The notes beneath the pieces were generated by a model. That model saw nothing but the letters and a program-made list of their open reading frames with translations, was not told the DNA's origin and made no database searches. Shown piece after piece: positions 51,049 through 61,879 of a stretch of DNA of 64,000 nt. Where the stretch lies: the NCBI GenBank assembly GCA_020186115.1, contig WSYJ01000075.1, positions 186,001 through 250,000 on the forward strand. The letters are read 5' to 3'. The DNA is from Histomonas meleagridis (Eukaryota; Parabasalia; Tritrichomonadida; Dientamoebidae). A program made the translations under genes and the position numbers. Numbering within the stretch: position 1 is the stretch's first letter; every line of letters begins with the position of its first letter.

Positions 51049-52779
51049 ATGATGATGGCTGACAACACAAAAAACATAACAGATCAGATACAAAAAATTA
51101 GGAAATTAGTCCAAAACAAGAAGTACGAAAAGGCTTCAAGCCTCGTGACAGAGTGCTTACAAATTTTGAAGAATCGTGAATTTTATTCATTAAAATCTTT
51201 TCTATATAAGTTCATGGCGGATTTGCATTTTTATACAGCAGAAAATAACCAAAAGAATGGATACCAAGAATGGGCATATTGTTCTTTCATATGTCTATCA
51301 AAAAATTATATTCATTTTCTTGAAAATTATCAAAATGAATGGTATGAACAAATCAAACAGATTCCAGAAATTTGCATTTCCCTTGTAAATCATGACCCAA
51401 AGCCATCACAATTTTATTTCCCATTAAATATCGACGCTGGTTTCATATCATCCCATTTTATTGCCAACAAACCAACAAGCTTTGAGATGAACATTATCTC
51501 TTTATTCCCAGAACCCCTAAAAATATCTGAAATTACATTTTATTTATCATCAGATACTAATTCCGATTTCCCATTACAAATAACAGACACACTTGAGCTC
51601 AAACCTAACAAAGCATGCAAGCAAAAGAAGGAATTCATTCTTGGTCAAGATGAGCAAAAGATAGAAATTGATCATTACTCTTTTAGAATCTGCAACGTTA
51701 AGTTTATTCTTCCAAAATGCTTATTCACAACCAAACACTATCAAGGTCGGATGCAACAAATCACAGATATTTCAGGTTATCACATTACTAAAGATCGACC
51801 TGAATATGCAATCACTGGAATCCCATATCCAATAACTTTTAATATGAGTGTGGATGAAGGACGTCCAAGCTGTGTGTTTACATGTTTTGTTGAAATCATC
51901 AATCTTCATAAATTAAAAAAACAAATCATATCAGACAAAAAAGTAATTGAACAAGGGCAAACAGGAAGTTCAGTAATAAAACTAGAGATGAATAAGAATG
52001 CTGATTTTTCTTGTAGGATTTACGTCAGCTTTCAATCCACAGGTGAAAGCGTTTCAACGCTTTTAGAAGATTTTCAGCTCTCATTTCAGGAACCGTTTAC
52101 AATCACACAAAATTTCTATGATGAAAACAACCAACTTTTACATAAGTTTACAAACTTCTTTTCAAAGAAACGCTTAACGGTCGTTACCCATTGTACTCTT
52201 TCGATTCTTGTTCCTCTTTCAGTAAATCGTGTTGAAGTATTAAATAAACCAAACAACGTAGAAGCAACAATTGTACCTTTTAGAACACCTTCAGTCGTTA
52301 ATCCAGGAGAAACATTTACAGTTGTCACTATGCTTAAAGCAGATTCACCTGACTCTGATGAAAGTTCTCATGTTTCATTAAAATTTGATTACTCACCACA
52401 AATATGTTATCAAGGTAACTATAGTACAATCATAAAATTCCCTCATATTGAGATAATTCCAAATCTAATAAATGTTGAAATAAGCTATAATACAATAGCA
52501 TATCAATTCCAACCACAATCGTTCTCGCTAACAATTAAAAGCGACAGTGATAATCCAGAATTAATAACTTTCCTAATCTTCGAATCTGATGATTTGATCA
52601 TTGACGGTCCAACATGTTACTCAATTACATTAATGCCAAAAGAAAAACGTGATCTTGAAATAACATTCTTTGCTCTTAAGATTGGTGAAATAGGATTGCC
52701 ATTGATGAAAATAATGAAAGGACCACAGACACTTTGGCAAGCATCACCCAGTTTATTTGTAATGTTCCAAGCGAAGTGA
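51049..52779 (+). CDS. TRAPPC11/TRAPPC10-like beta-rich trafficking protein
   Basis: A 576-residue protein counted from the first of three tandem ATGs (51049, 51052, 51055); the open frame reaches a GTG 18 codons upstream. An N-terminal helical part (about 1-120: IQKIRKLVQNKKYEKASSLV) is followed by repeated immunoglobulin-like beta modules. The C terminus, with LEITFFALKIGEIGLPLMKI and SLFVMFQAK, matches the closing gryzun-type module of TRAPPC11/TRAPPC10, where a phi-P-x-phi strand precedes the end. TRAPP complexes act on Rab1/Rab11 in Golgi traffic. At about half the usual length it would be a short version. An AACCGC box lies about 60 bp upstream of the start. Confidence 0.5.
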   Translation: MMMADNTKNITDQIQKIRKLVQNKKYEKASSLVTECLQILKNREFYSLKSFLYKFMADLHFYTAENNQKNGYQEWAYCSFICLSKNYIHFLENYQNEWYEQIKQIPEICISLVNHDPKPSQFYFPLNIDAGFISSHFIANKPTSFEMNIISLFPEPLKISEITFYLSSDTNSDFPLQITDTLELKPNKACKQKKEFILGQDEQKIEIDHYSFRICNVKFILPKCLFTTKHYQGRMQQITDISGYHITKDRPEYAITGIPYPITFNMSVDEGRPSCVFTCFVEIINLHKLKKQIISDKKVIEQGQTGSSVIKLEMNKNADFSCRIYVSFQSTGESVSTLLEDFQLSFQEPFTITQNFYDENNQLLHKFTNFFSKKRLTVVTHCTLSILVPLSVNRVEVLNKPNNVEATIVPFRTPSVVNPGETFTVVTMLKADSPDSDESSHVSLKFDYSPQICYQGNYSTIIKFPHIEIIPNLINVEISYNTIAYQFQPQSFSLTIKSDSDNPELITFLIFESDDLIIDGPTCYSITLMPKEKRDLEITFFALKIGEIGLPLMKIMKGPQTLWQASPSLFVMFQAK

Positions 52780-53416
52780 GTTGTATTTATGTAAAATTTA
52801 TCTTTTGTTTTTATTATAGATATTTGATTTTTCTGAAACATCACCAGCACTAAAAAAAGAATTCCCAAAAAACAAAAAAAAAAAAAATTACTGTCATTAA
52901 TTTTATATGACAATAAATGAATTTTAAATTTTTACTTCATTCCATTTTCTATGCCATTTATCAAAGTAAATCATGAATGAAAAAGCGATTTTATTGAATG
53001 CATTTTAAGATATAAATATATGTAACACTTTTTACTCAGATTATTTGCGACATTTCTCAGCATCCACAATATATTTTCAGATATATCCAAATTTGATTTT
53101 ATTATCACCAAGCTTGTATTTAATTTCACTAATCAAAGATCATGCAGAAAAGCACAAACTGGTGGAAAAAAAATCGGTTTCACTTTTTGAACGTGATTCT
53201 ATTAAAACCGATCAGAAAGTACTGCTAATTTTTTACAACCCGTTTACCTCATCGATTTAGCGAACGTTAACACACTTCCCCTGTCAAAACAGTTTTTGAC
53301 TGATGACAGAAAATGATCATTTTCACAAATTATATGAACAAACTTTTTCAAATTTGTAAACTCAAAATCTTTATACAAAATATTTTACAAATTTCTTTGA
53401 ATTTTTTTGGTTAAAA
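52780..53416. other. Intergenic
   Basis: About 640 bp with A-runs near 52870. AACCG near 53203 and ACCCGTTTAC near 53240 are single motif hits. No gene is seen; a 71-codon frame here looks like chance. Confidence 0.4.
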
Positions 53417-54459
53417 TTGTATCAATTTGTACGATTGTTTATCTTCTTGTTCTTATTTCCGATATTATTAGTGATAAAATCCTGGAGTAATTTACAGCAT
53501 GCCACATATCACTACTCTTCGATTTCTGATCAGAGTAATAAAAGTTCGGAAACAAATCCACAATATATACTTAATAATTTTAAAACAGGAGACCATGCTT
53601 CAATGTTGCGCTTCTCAAGGTTTGCTAATTCCAATAACAAATTGCTAAAAAATGTCTATAATAATCGTCAATCTAACGGAAATATACAAGCTAATAACCA
53701 TTTATCCAAAATCAAGAATACAATTGTGGAAAATCCTTTTTCTCTGCCCAAAGTCAAAAATAAACAAAAAATTTTTGCATTAGTTCAAATACATTTACTA
53801 AATCAAATTCATTCACTTTATCTAATACATTTACTAAATCAAATTCATATATTATTTCAAATACATTTATTAAATCAAATTCATTCTCTAAATCTAAAAC
53901 TTTTACTAAATCGAATACATTTACTAAGTTACAAACATATTATTTAACATTTCTGAATAGTGGATCTTTAACTCATTCATTTATATTAATTCAAACTATA
54001 ACCATTACGAAAACAGTTATTATTAATACATTTTCGTCGCAATCATTATATTTAACATTTAGTAATTTAAATAGTTATTTCACGTATTCAGAATTCATAT
54101 TTTATAAATATACAATCATCCAATATTTAATTTCATATTCATTTTATTCAAATTATTATTTTATAATTAATGCAAACAATGAAAATATTGAAAACGTTAA
54201 TCAAACGAATATTATTATAATAATTATTTGTGTTGTCGTAATAGTTATTATAATAATAATTTTGCTCACAGTTTTATTGATTCGTCATCGAAAACGCACA
54301 AAGATTTCCTCAAATCTAAATGAAGTTGAATCAAATTCCGAAAATGAAGAAAACATAAATACAATAATTTCAACTGATAACAACATAAATATTAAAGAAG
54401 AAGATCCATTTGCGAAAGATTTCCAAGATAATGAATTCGACAACCACATTTACATATAA
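53417..54459 (+). pseudogene. Second Ser/Thr-repeat surface protein, frameshifted
   Basis: The frame opens with a signal-peptide-like stretch (LFIFLFLFPILLVIKSW) but has no ATG, only TTG 53417. It runs to about 53770, where an A6-T5 run breaks it. The coding continues in another frame with SNTFTKSNSF repeats (about 53785-53935), a Tyr/Phe-rich region, a membrane segment near 54210-54275 (VVIVIIIIIILLTVLLI) with the stop-transfer RHRKRTK, and an acidic tail ending DNHIYI. The plan equals that of the gene at 881-1680, including the repeats, the Tyr-rich region and the tail length. It is a type I surface protein with one indel and a missing start. The homopolymer context makes a sequencing error possible. 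Confidence 0.6.
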
Positions 54460-55099
54460 AATCCGAACATTACAACTCATCGAACTCTTTCGCAATAACA
54501 TTTTAAAATTTTTTATGATTATAAATAAACAAGTATCCCCGAAGTACAACAGTACTTAAAGTTGTTTTAAAAAATTGAAATTTGATTAACGAAGACAATG
54601 ATAATTTTTTCATGAAATTTTATATGAAAGATTTTTTTTAATGAATTTGTATAATTCTATAATTATAATATTATAATATAAAATTTTATATAACTTGTTG
54701 TATTCAATAATTATTCGGGATATGGAATATTATTAATTGCATACCCATGTACACGTGTAGCACCACCTAAAAAAATTTATGCAGTCTGTATGCCGATCAA
54801 ATTACATAGAAGTATATCGTATGAGTAAAGCTCACAATCGAGCGACTAACCGGAAACTTAATTTAATACCACAAGTATACAAGAAAAAGTAGGCCAAATA
54901 AACTCAGAAAAACTTAAAAAAAATCACAGCGCTCTCAAATTTTAACGGTCGGATATTTGCTATTTTCCAACACAAAATGCACTTTTATAAAATCAATTTT
55001 CTGAAGTTATGTTTCCCTTTTCTTGTTCCTGCATATGTATAAACGAATTCCTTAAAATGAAATTTTATTATTAACTACTTTCTAACTCATAATTCCATA
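54460..55099. other. Intergenic
   Basis: About 640 bp between the surface-protein remnant and the 3' end of the HECT gene. It contains the inverted copy of the CCGACCGTT box. No gene or RNA recognised. Confidence 0.4.
54940..54957 (-). promoter_or_regulatory. Inverted copy of the 18-bp CCGACCGTT box
   Basis: Exact reverse complement of 36437-36454. No recognised gene starts downstream on the minus strand, since the nearest is the broken surface gene on the other strand. It could serve an unrecognised transcript or be a relic. Confidence 0.35.
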
Positions 55100-57199
55100 T
55101 CATATCAATCCAAATCCCTCTGTATTCTGTATCGATATCAATATTTTCTCCTTCATTACATCCTTCGATTGATAAGTTGGCAGCGCGAATATGTTAAAGC
55201 ACGTGTGCGATATCGGCAACTTCGTTGGGTCATTTGTCTTCTGTATCACCAACTTGAAGTCATTTAGCCCGCTGACTGGTATTCGGTCGCTACCAGTCGA
55301 GAACCTGAAGAACATTTGCTTTTGTTCGTCGCTCATTTCGTCGAATATTTCCCAGAACCATTTGACTTGTATCGAGTCTTTTGTGTATCCATCAGAGTAC
55401 TTTGTGTTTTCTTTTAATAAGTTCCAATCGACAATTTCTTCTCCGCTTACTAACACGTCAAGTTCTTCACTCCGAAATATGTTTAATAAGCTGTTGTTAC
55501 ATAATCGTTTATAACCTTTTTGGAAGTTAGTGAATTGCATATTAATTGATTTGTTTAATAAATATTCGGTATATAACTCCAAATATTCATTAAAGTTATC
55601 ATTAGTAACATATATATTTTCGCCATTTTCTTTAAGTGGAATTTCTTCAATAGCTCCAAAGTTATCAACGGTAACAGAAAATGTTAATTCAGCATCAGAA
55701 ATATCAACTTTCGATTGAACCATTTCCTTTAAATTTAATAACGATTCAACTAAAGTTGGATCAATTTCATGATAATCTTGAAGACTAATTTTCTCTCCGG
55801 ACAATTTCTTATATAACAAAATAGGAAATCGAATAGGTAATATAATACTATTATAGATCGCTAACCCAACAATAGTACCAAATAATGAGAAGTAAAATGG
55901 TGACACTGTCGTTTCAGATCCTTCCGCAAACCAATATTTACCATTCGATGTCTTAGAAAACATTCCGTAATCAGGTGAAAACAAATTATTACACAACAAA
56001 TAAAAGAATTCGCGTGATACACCGCCTGCGTCTACGCCTTGTTCACCTTTAAACACTACAACAAGTTTAAGAACTAATTGATCAGCCGAGAAATTCGAGA
56101 TTTGATTTAACGTGTCTTCAATTAAATTGTTGCGACTAACTTCTAAATATAATTGGATGTCGCGCGGTGATATTTGTCGTCGCTCGGTCGCAATCATTCG
56201 TAATAAGTTATCACGCGCATACGTTTCTTGACAAAACGTTAAGAATTCACTGAGAATACGTGACTTATAAGTGAGATTTAAGACAGTGGAATATGTTAAG
56301 AAGTAAAAATTCTTCGAGTTTTTGATGTGTGAATTTAATTCACGTTCTAAACATGACTTTGTATATAAGCTATCAGATAAGATGTCATTGGAAAATAATG
56401 AATTCGAAACATGTTTGTTGTGTTGTGATAAGTTATGGATGAAAATTGATAATTGTTCAATGGGTTTGACATATGGATTGTCAAGATGTAATATGGTATG
56501 AACTGTAAGACTTTCTTGTATAATCCCTAGAATTTGGGTGGATACAAATGGGAGACTCGAAATTTGCGTGAATAAGAAATCTAAATGGGAAGAACAAAAC
56601 GTTAATAAATTATTGACTAAATCAAAAATTGGTTCGGAACCATCAGAACATGAAAAAAGAGAAAGGAAAAAGAGACAAAGAATATGGGCACGGATGTTAT
56701 AAAAAGTAAGTAAATTATTGGTTGACAATTCAAGAGCTAACGTACTTAAGGGATCTAAAATAACTTTGAGTATATCAGACCTTTCTTCAAGATCTTGATA
56801 AAATTCTTTACATAGGTTGTCATCAAGGGCTAAATTTGTAAATGAAAAACGATCATTATTTGATAATAAAAGATATGAAAATGCTTTGGAATCTTTAAAA
56901 ACATCAACAACAGCTTGTGGTTCTACTTCCTTTTTTAAAAATTGAACATGAGTTGGAAACTTTGAGATGATTCCTTTGATGTTTGGACATGTTTGAAGTG
57001 GTGATAAATTTTCACAAAGCTTTGGATCTGTTCCATGCTTTTTGGCAAGTTCTGTTGCATGATTGAATAATTCCTTTTTTGATAAATTCTTGTTTGCAAA
57101 ATCTTTACAAGAACAACATTCAACATTTTTGCATTCAAGTCCATCACACCCTTCTAGAGCTTGCGTTATATAACATCTTAAAGCAACTCTTGGGTCCAT
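55100..57199 (-). CDS. UBE3A-like HECT ubiquitin ligase with AZUL zinc finger
   Basis: About 699 residues from the ATG at about 57199 (MDPRVALRCYITQALEGC); the frame is open 17 codons further to a GTG, and an A-run there makes the upstream part unsure. The N-terminal 60 residues carry the Cys set of the AZUL zinc finger (EGCDGLECKNVECCSCKDF), specific to UBE3A/E6AP relatives. The HECT domain covers about residues 350-699: VFKGEQGVDAGGVSREFFYL, FSLFGTIVGLAIYNSIILPI, then the C-lobe with the catalytic Cys in LPISHTCFNIFALP (about residue 667) and the usual FGLI ending. Such enzymes pass ubiquitin from an E2 to substrates via the Cys; AZUL in UBE3A binds the proteasome subunit Rpn10. Both lobes look intact. 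Confidence 0.9.
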   Translation of the reverse strand: MDPRVALRCYITQALEGCDGLECKNVECCSCKDFANKNLSKKELFNHATELAKKHGTDPKLCENLSPLQTCPNIKGIISKFPTHVQFLKKEVEPQAVVDVFKDSKAFSYLLLSNNDRFSFTNLALDDNLCKEFYQDLEERSDILKVILDPLSTLALELSTNNLLTFYNIRAHILCLFFLSLFSCSDGSEPIFDLVNNLLTFCSSHLDFLFTQISSLPFVSTQILGIIQESLTVHTILHLDNPYVKPIEQLSIFIHNLSQHNKHVSNSLFSNDILSDSLYTKSCLERELNSHIKNSKNFYFLTYSTVLNLTYKSRILSEFLTFCQETYARDNLLRMIATERRQISPRDIQLYLEVSRNNLIEDTLNQISNFSADQLVLKLVVVFKGEQGVDAGGVSREFFYLLCNNLFSPDYGMFSKTSNGKYWFAEGSETTVSPFYFSLFGTIVGLAIYNSIILPIRFPILLYKKLSGEKISLQDYHEIDPTLVESLLNLKEMVQSKVDISDAELTFSVTVDNFGAIEEIPLKENGENIYVTNDNFNEYLELYTEYLLNKSINMQFTNFQKGYKRLCNNSLLNIFRSEELDVLVSGEEIVDWNLLKENTKYSDGYTKDSIQVKWFWEIFDEMSDEQKQMFFRFSTGSDRIPVSGLNDFKLVIQKTNDPTKLPISHTCFNIFALPTYQSKDVMKEKILISIQNTEGFGLI

Positions 57200-57700
57200 A
57201 AATTTTGAAATTTCTTTAAGCAGCCAACCAATTAGCCAAAAAAGTGCCACGGAAAATGTAATTTCCCTCTATAAACAAATAAATGCAAAATGTGAAGCAT
57301 AGCATCAGTTAGCAAAACACATTCTTCTGGTATAACCTAATTCTGAAGTTGTGAATAAATTTTTAAAAATTGTATGTACTTTATTTTAAAAATGTAAAGA
57401 ACCTAATTAAATAAAGAACTATCATGTATAAATCTAAAGATGATTAGATTATTAATAATCTAAAGTTGTTCATCAAATTTTATTTTTACATAGATTTCAA
57501 ATAATTAACATTTCATTTCTTCATTACATTTTTTAATTAAAAGTCAATTAGCTAAAGTAAAAAATATTAAAAAAAAAAAACAATTGATTGTTTAGTAAAT
57601 TCTTTATGGATATCCAAGAACATACGCTCCCAATTGAAAATTTAAAAGTGACAAACACACCTTTACACTTTTCATGTAAACTTTTTAATATTTTTATCCA
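57200..57700. other. Divergent intergenic region
   Basis: 500 bp between the HECT (minus) and SRP19 (plus) starts. Very AT-rich, with an A10 run near 57570. No gene seen. Confidence 0.45.
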
Positions 57701-58108
57701 ATGAATCATAATGAGGTAAAAGTTTACCCTCTTTACTTAGATTCTGCGCTAAAAAGAACAGAAGGCAGAAAAATTTCAAAAGAAGAAGGTATTGAAAATC
57801 CAAATATTAATGCTATGGTTCGTGCTGTTAAGACATTAGGATTTGAAGGAAAATTAGAACCAGAAAGAAGACACCCAAGAGATTTTTGGCGTTTTGGAAG
57901 GCTATCTGTGGTGTTTTTTAAAGAGGAAAACGGTAAAAAAGTTCCAATCAATACAACAATAAATACAAGGAAAAAACTCTTCAAAGCAATTGCAAGCGAC
58001 TTGAAAATTAATGGTAATTCAAGCCAATCTGCACATAATGTTGGTGGTAAAAAAGATTCTGCCGAAAGAGCACGTCTCAAACGCGAAGCCAAAAAAGCCA
58101 GAAAATAA
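57701..58108 (+). CDS. SRP19, signal recognition particle subunit
   Basis: A 135-residue protein with ATG start. Residues 5-100 match SRP19: VYPLYLDSALKRTEGRKISK, the ENPNINAMVRAVKTLGF helix, PERRHPRDFWRFGRLSVVFF, and a Lys-rich C-terminal tail. SRP19 binds helices 6 and 8 of the SRP RNA and is needed for SRP54 loading, so the window's organism keeps a standard eukaryotic SRP. The Arg-Phe-Gly-Arg motif and the R-K-I-S strand that contact RNA are present. Length and order are normal for the family. Confidence 0.87.
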   Translation: MNHNEVKVYPLYLDSALKRTEGRKISKEEGIENPNINAMVRAVKTLGFEGKLEPERRHPRDFWRFGRLSVVFFKEENGKKVPINTTINTRKKLFKAIASDLKINGNSSQSAHNVGGKKDSAERARLKREAKKARK

Positions 58109-59234
58109 ACTATTTTTACAGTATCCATCTCTTTTGAAGTTATAATTTTTTTTAAAAACACATCAACAATAATTTAAATATCTGATCTTTTTTTCTTCTG
58201 CGATTAACCTTTTGTTTTGTCGTGTGTTTTATAATAATAATGTTTATTTGAATGTTTAGAAATTTGCTGGACAAATTTTGATTTTTTTGCTTTTGATATT
58301 GTTTTGAGAAATTTAAGATTTTAATAAAAAACCTCAAGAAAGCTCTTTAAAGTAATATGAAAAAATATTTAAGAAGTAAAGTATGCATGTTACAATTTGA
58401 ATCATTTGCTTGGGAAATAGTTTACTTAAAAGAATTTTACAACGGGTACATTAAAAGATAAAAGTGGTTTTTGTAGCAAAATAAAAACCTTTAATTACAT
58501 AAAGAGTGAATTTAAATGCAAAAAGTTCTTCAGCGTGCAATTTTCGCCTATTTTATCAAACACCCTCAACTTTTTGAAATGTTAAAAGTGGAATATAATT
58601 TTATCAAAAGTGATGATACAAAATTGGGTAACATAGAATTGGATTGAATTTTTTCAAAGGAATTGAAAATAGCCGTTTTTTATAAACACCATGGTGTGCA
58701 AGACTGGAAAATGAAAAACTCGAATTTTTTTTAAGCAATAAGTTTCTACTAAATAAAAGCAGATAAAAAATGAAATCCAATTCTGGTACGTATAAAGATG
58801 TCAAAAATTTTAAAAAAATTTAGTTTCAGACACTAAAGATAAAAAAGAAAAAAGCGAATATAAAAAAACGTTATGTTATGGCGGGAAAAATTCGACTGTA
58901 AATTCTATAGGTTCAAAAAAGAAAATAGTGATAAAAAAGAATCAATAGAATAGGCAAACATTGTTTCATTATAATTTTCAAATTTATTGTCAATTCATAA
59001 ATTAAAATTCTTGATTTAATTAAATTTTTTTTCGATATTTTAAAAAATTATTTTATTTATTTATCACATACGAATGTTCAAGGGAGGCAAACATATACAA
59101 ACTATAAGAAATCTCAAAATAACAAAAGGTTTTTTTAACAGTCATAAATTGCTACGAAGATTTTGTGAACAAAGAATTTGAATTTGAAATCAGTTAGTTG
59201 TCAAAAAGTTATTGAAAGTCATTACAATTTAGAG
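58109..59234. other. Long intergenic region, no gene seen
   Basis: 1.1 kb between SRP19 and the Ras-family gene. Two minus-strand frames (58152-58337, 58604-58804) have no protein-like content. The open frame of the Ras gene reaches back to a TTG at 59178. No RNA gene recognised. Confidence 0.45.
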
Positions 59235-59780
59235 ATGACAAACGATGCTCCAAAGACAGTGGTAATTGTTGGCGATGGTGGTGTTGGCAAGACATCAATC
59301 GTTGTGCGCTATATCCGTGACAAGTTTTCTACAGTCTACGACCCAACACTCGAGAATAATTATGAAGCTGAAATCAAAATGCCAGAAGGACAAGTTCTCA
59401 AAGTCGAAATTGCAGATACAGCAGGCCAAGAAGAATACCAAGCTTTAAGAGATCAGTACTTAGCCACAGGCCATGTATTTATCGTTGTTTATTCAATCAT
59501 TCAACTTAGTACTCTTAGAATGGCTGAACAACTTCTCGAACAAATATCTGTACTAAAGGAAAGAGACCCTTTCAAGTTTGTTTTACTTGGAAACAAATGT
59601 GATTTACAAGATCAAAGACAAGTAACAACGCAGGAAGGAAAAGCTGTTGCTGATAAGTACAAAGGGTTATTCCTCGAAACATCTGCTGCAAACAAAATAA
59701 ATGTTGATGAAGCTTTTCAATTGGTCGGAAAATTAATTCTCACGAAAGAAAAGAAAGATGGATGCTGCAACCTTCTTTAG
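59235..59780 (+). CDS. Ras-family small GTPase
   Basis: A 181-residue protein from ATG 59235. All nucleotide motifs are present: P-loop GDGGVGKT (13-20), switch I with YDPTLENNY (about 35-43), switch II DTAGQEEY (61-68, catalytic Gln at 65), NKCD (120-123) and ETSA (148-151). The effector loop resembles Ras/Rap rather than Rab. The C terminus ends CCNLL, giving a CaaX box C178-N-L-L whose final Leu predicts geranylgeranyl addition, with a possible palmitoyl Cys177 beside it, so it should sit at a membrane. It is a signalling GTPase; the partner RapGAP-like and TBC genes in this window need not act on it. Confidence 0.9.
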   Translation: MTNDAPKTVVIVGDGGVGKTSIVVRYIRDKFSTVYDPTLENNYEAEIKMPEGQVLKVEIADTAGQEEYQALRDQYLATGHVFIVVYSIIQLSTLRMAEQLLEQISVLKERDPFKFVLLGNKCDLQDQRQVTTQEGKAVADKYKGLFLETSAANKINVDEAFQLVGKLILTKEKKDGCCNLL

Positions 59781-60359
59781 GAACCAAATTAATAAAAACC
59801 AATCAAATAAGAAAATTTTTTCTCCCTATGTTTCAAAACCGGCGGCTGGAGTTTCAACTGAAAAAAGTATTCATAAAAAAATTTGTTTCAATTTTGAATT
59901 GATTATTTTTGATACGGTCGGATTGAGTGCTTTACTTAATCAGACGTTTAGCAAATTTACGGTGTTTCCAAACGGTTTGTGAAAAAGTTAAACATATTTG
60001 TGCAAGCAGAAACCTTTTTTCCAGATCAAAATTGCTAGAAAATCAAAATTTATATTAACATATTGATGTATAGTAATTATGTAAAAGATAGCTACGATTT
60101 ATCGGTGTAATTTTCAAAAATTTATATTTTAATTTTTATAAATATTAAATCATTTTTGATCGTTCACTCAACAACAGTTGATTTCCATAAATTAATTTCG
60201 AGTTTTAACCAGAGAATTCGTTGGGCAGCTAATTAACATCATTAGTATTATTTAAGTTTTTTCTGTTATGTATTGAAAGAGAACCAAAATTATTCATTTA
60301 CATTCACAACAAAAACTTATAAATTTATGCGTAAACTTTACAATAGAAATTAAATCGAG
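59781..60359. other. Convergent intergenic region
   Basis: About 580 bp between the Ras (plus) and TBC (minus) 3' ends. A 74-codon plus-strand frame over the start of it overlaps the Ras gene in another frame and is not supported. Nothing else seen. Confidence 0.4.
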
Positions 60360-61496
60360 TTATATTTTATCAAAGTTTGGGAGAGAAGACGATCTAAGAT
60401 GTGATGGTGATCGAGAAAACATTTTTTCATACACATAAGCTTGAGCTATTATCACGTCCAAATCTTGAATAGTCCATTTGTTTTTGTGCAATGATTGTAT
60501 CTGAACAATGAATTCAGAATGAGAAAGTCCACATAACTTTGGTGAGAGTGTGGTCATCAAAGCTGCGCATATGTATACGTGCGTTGTTGATATTTTAGTG
60601 TGATTACTGAGATAAAAATCCCAGAGTCTAAATATCAATTCCATTGGGAACTCACGAACTAAGAAACAATTCATCCATCTAAATGCAAATTCTTGATACT
60701 GTATCCCTTCGTCACGAATGTGACGACTAAGAGCTGGATCAACGCGATCAATTACTGTTGATAAAGATTCGAGCATTCGATATATGCCTGGTTGATCCTT
60801 AGTATAAAGATCTTGGAGGCCATCAAGAAGTTTGGAAAAGCACCAGAAACAATCGGCTTCGATTTCATTGATTATATCTTCGGAAAGAAAATCAAGGTTT
60901 TTCATAGAAAAAATCTCTGAAATATCCTTCCCTGGACACTTTGGGAGGAGGAATGTGAAGAAAAACACTTGCAAAAGATCATTCATTCCTTGAACATAAT
61001 CTGAAGCTGGATGACGAATTGACCATACAAACAAAACACGGTTAAGGAGGGATTGGATTCGTTCATTACGTAGAATGGTGATACTTGTTCTAGGCAGATC
61101 TCTAAGGATTTGACTTTCGGTTTGTTTTTGTGAATTTGTCCAAATATCCTTTGTAAAAACTCTTCCAACGCAATCAAAGTAATCGCTTCTTTTATGCGCT
61201 AAGGTTGTTTCTTTTAGTACGGAATTCACAGGCTCATAATCAAGAAATAATCTCCACACTTGAGCTCTAAACTTATCTGGAATACCTGCCCATGAATCAG
61301 CACGTATTCTTTCAACGTCGATTATTTTAGCTGATAATAATTCTTCTATTTCTTTTTCTTGTGAAATCTTAGCGAATTCATTATTTGAAGATGATTGATG
61401 GCTCCCTCTTGATTTATTGGAATTAAATGCATCTGGTGTTGAAGAACGTTTTATCTTCGGACCTTTAGAAGTTCCGAAGTTAACTTTTTTCCTCAT
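60360..61496 (-). CDS. TBC-domain Rab GAP (TBC1D22-like)
   Basis: A 378-residue protein with ATG start. Residues 1-45 are basic and Ser/Asn-rich. The TBC domain covers about 66-330, beginning SWAGIPDKFRAQVWRLFLDY. Both catalytic fingers are present: the Arg finger in ILRDLPRTS (Arg136) and the Gln finger in YVQGMNDLL (Gln169). The later RWMNCFLVREFPMELIFRLW and the DVIIAQAYVYEKMF ending match TBC1D22-type proteins, which are Golgi Rab33-type GAPs. Target Rab not determinable. An ACCGTT box lies about 33 bp upstream of the ATG. Confidence 0.88.
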   Translation of the reverse strand: MRKKVNFGTSKGPKIKRSSTPDAFNSNKSRGSHQSSSNNEFAKISQEKEIEELLSAKIIDVERIRADSWAGIPDKFRAQVWRLFLDYEPVNSVLKETTLAHKRSDYFDCVGRVFTKDIWTNSQKQTESQILRDLPRTSITILRNERIQSLLNRVLFVWSIRHPASDYVQGMNDLLQVFFFTFLLPKCPGKDISEIFSMKNLDFLSEDIINEIEADCFWCFSKLLDGLQDLYTKDQPGIYRMLESLSTVIDRVDPALSRHIRDEGIQYQEFAFRWMNCFLVREFPMELIFRLWDFYLSNHTKISTTHVYICAALMTTLSPKLCGLSHSEFIVQIQSLHKNKWTIQDLDVIIAQAYVYEKMFSRSPSHLRSSSLPNFDKI

Positions 61497-61879
61497 CTAA
61501 AAAAGCAAAAATTGCGCCAGCCTTACAAACCGTTATTTTGTGATTGAATCGATTAAATATCATTCAAATAACGCCATCGTACAAAAACCATACACTTTTG
61601 GAAATTTCAAAACGACGATGGTTTTTTTCTGTTAAAACAGTTTTCGTGATCATTTAATTTGTCTATCGTTTGTACACAGATTTTTGATATAATATCACAG
61701 AAAATATTTTCGCCAAAATGAGTAATGCTTACGTCCACTTCACCAAATGATAGAACTTTTCCACACAGATAAACTGCTGATCGTCCAAAACGTTCCGCGC
61801 GAAATTGACTAAAGATTATATACCAGGTGAAGTGAGCAGTGAACGTTTCAATGTATTCATATTTCACGAAAAATGATAT
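61497..61879. other. Intergenic upstream of the TBC gene
   Basis: About 380 bp. It holds an ACCGTT box at 61529-61534. An 86-codon minus-strand frame (61607-61867) starts at GTG, contains no Met, and is not recognised. Confidence 0.4.

Noticed and set aside
61607-61867. Minus-strand 86-codon frame
   Set aside because: Starts at GTG, has no Met and resembles no family; kept only as intergenic.
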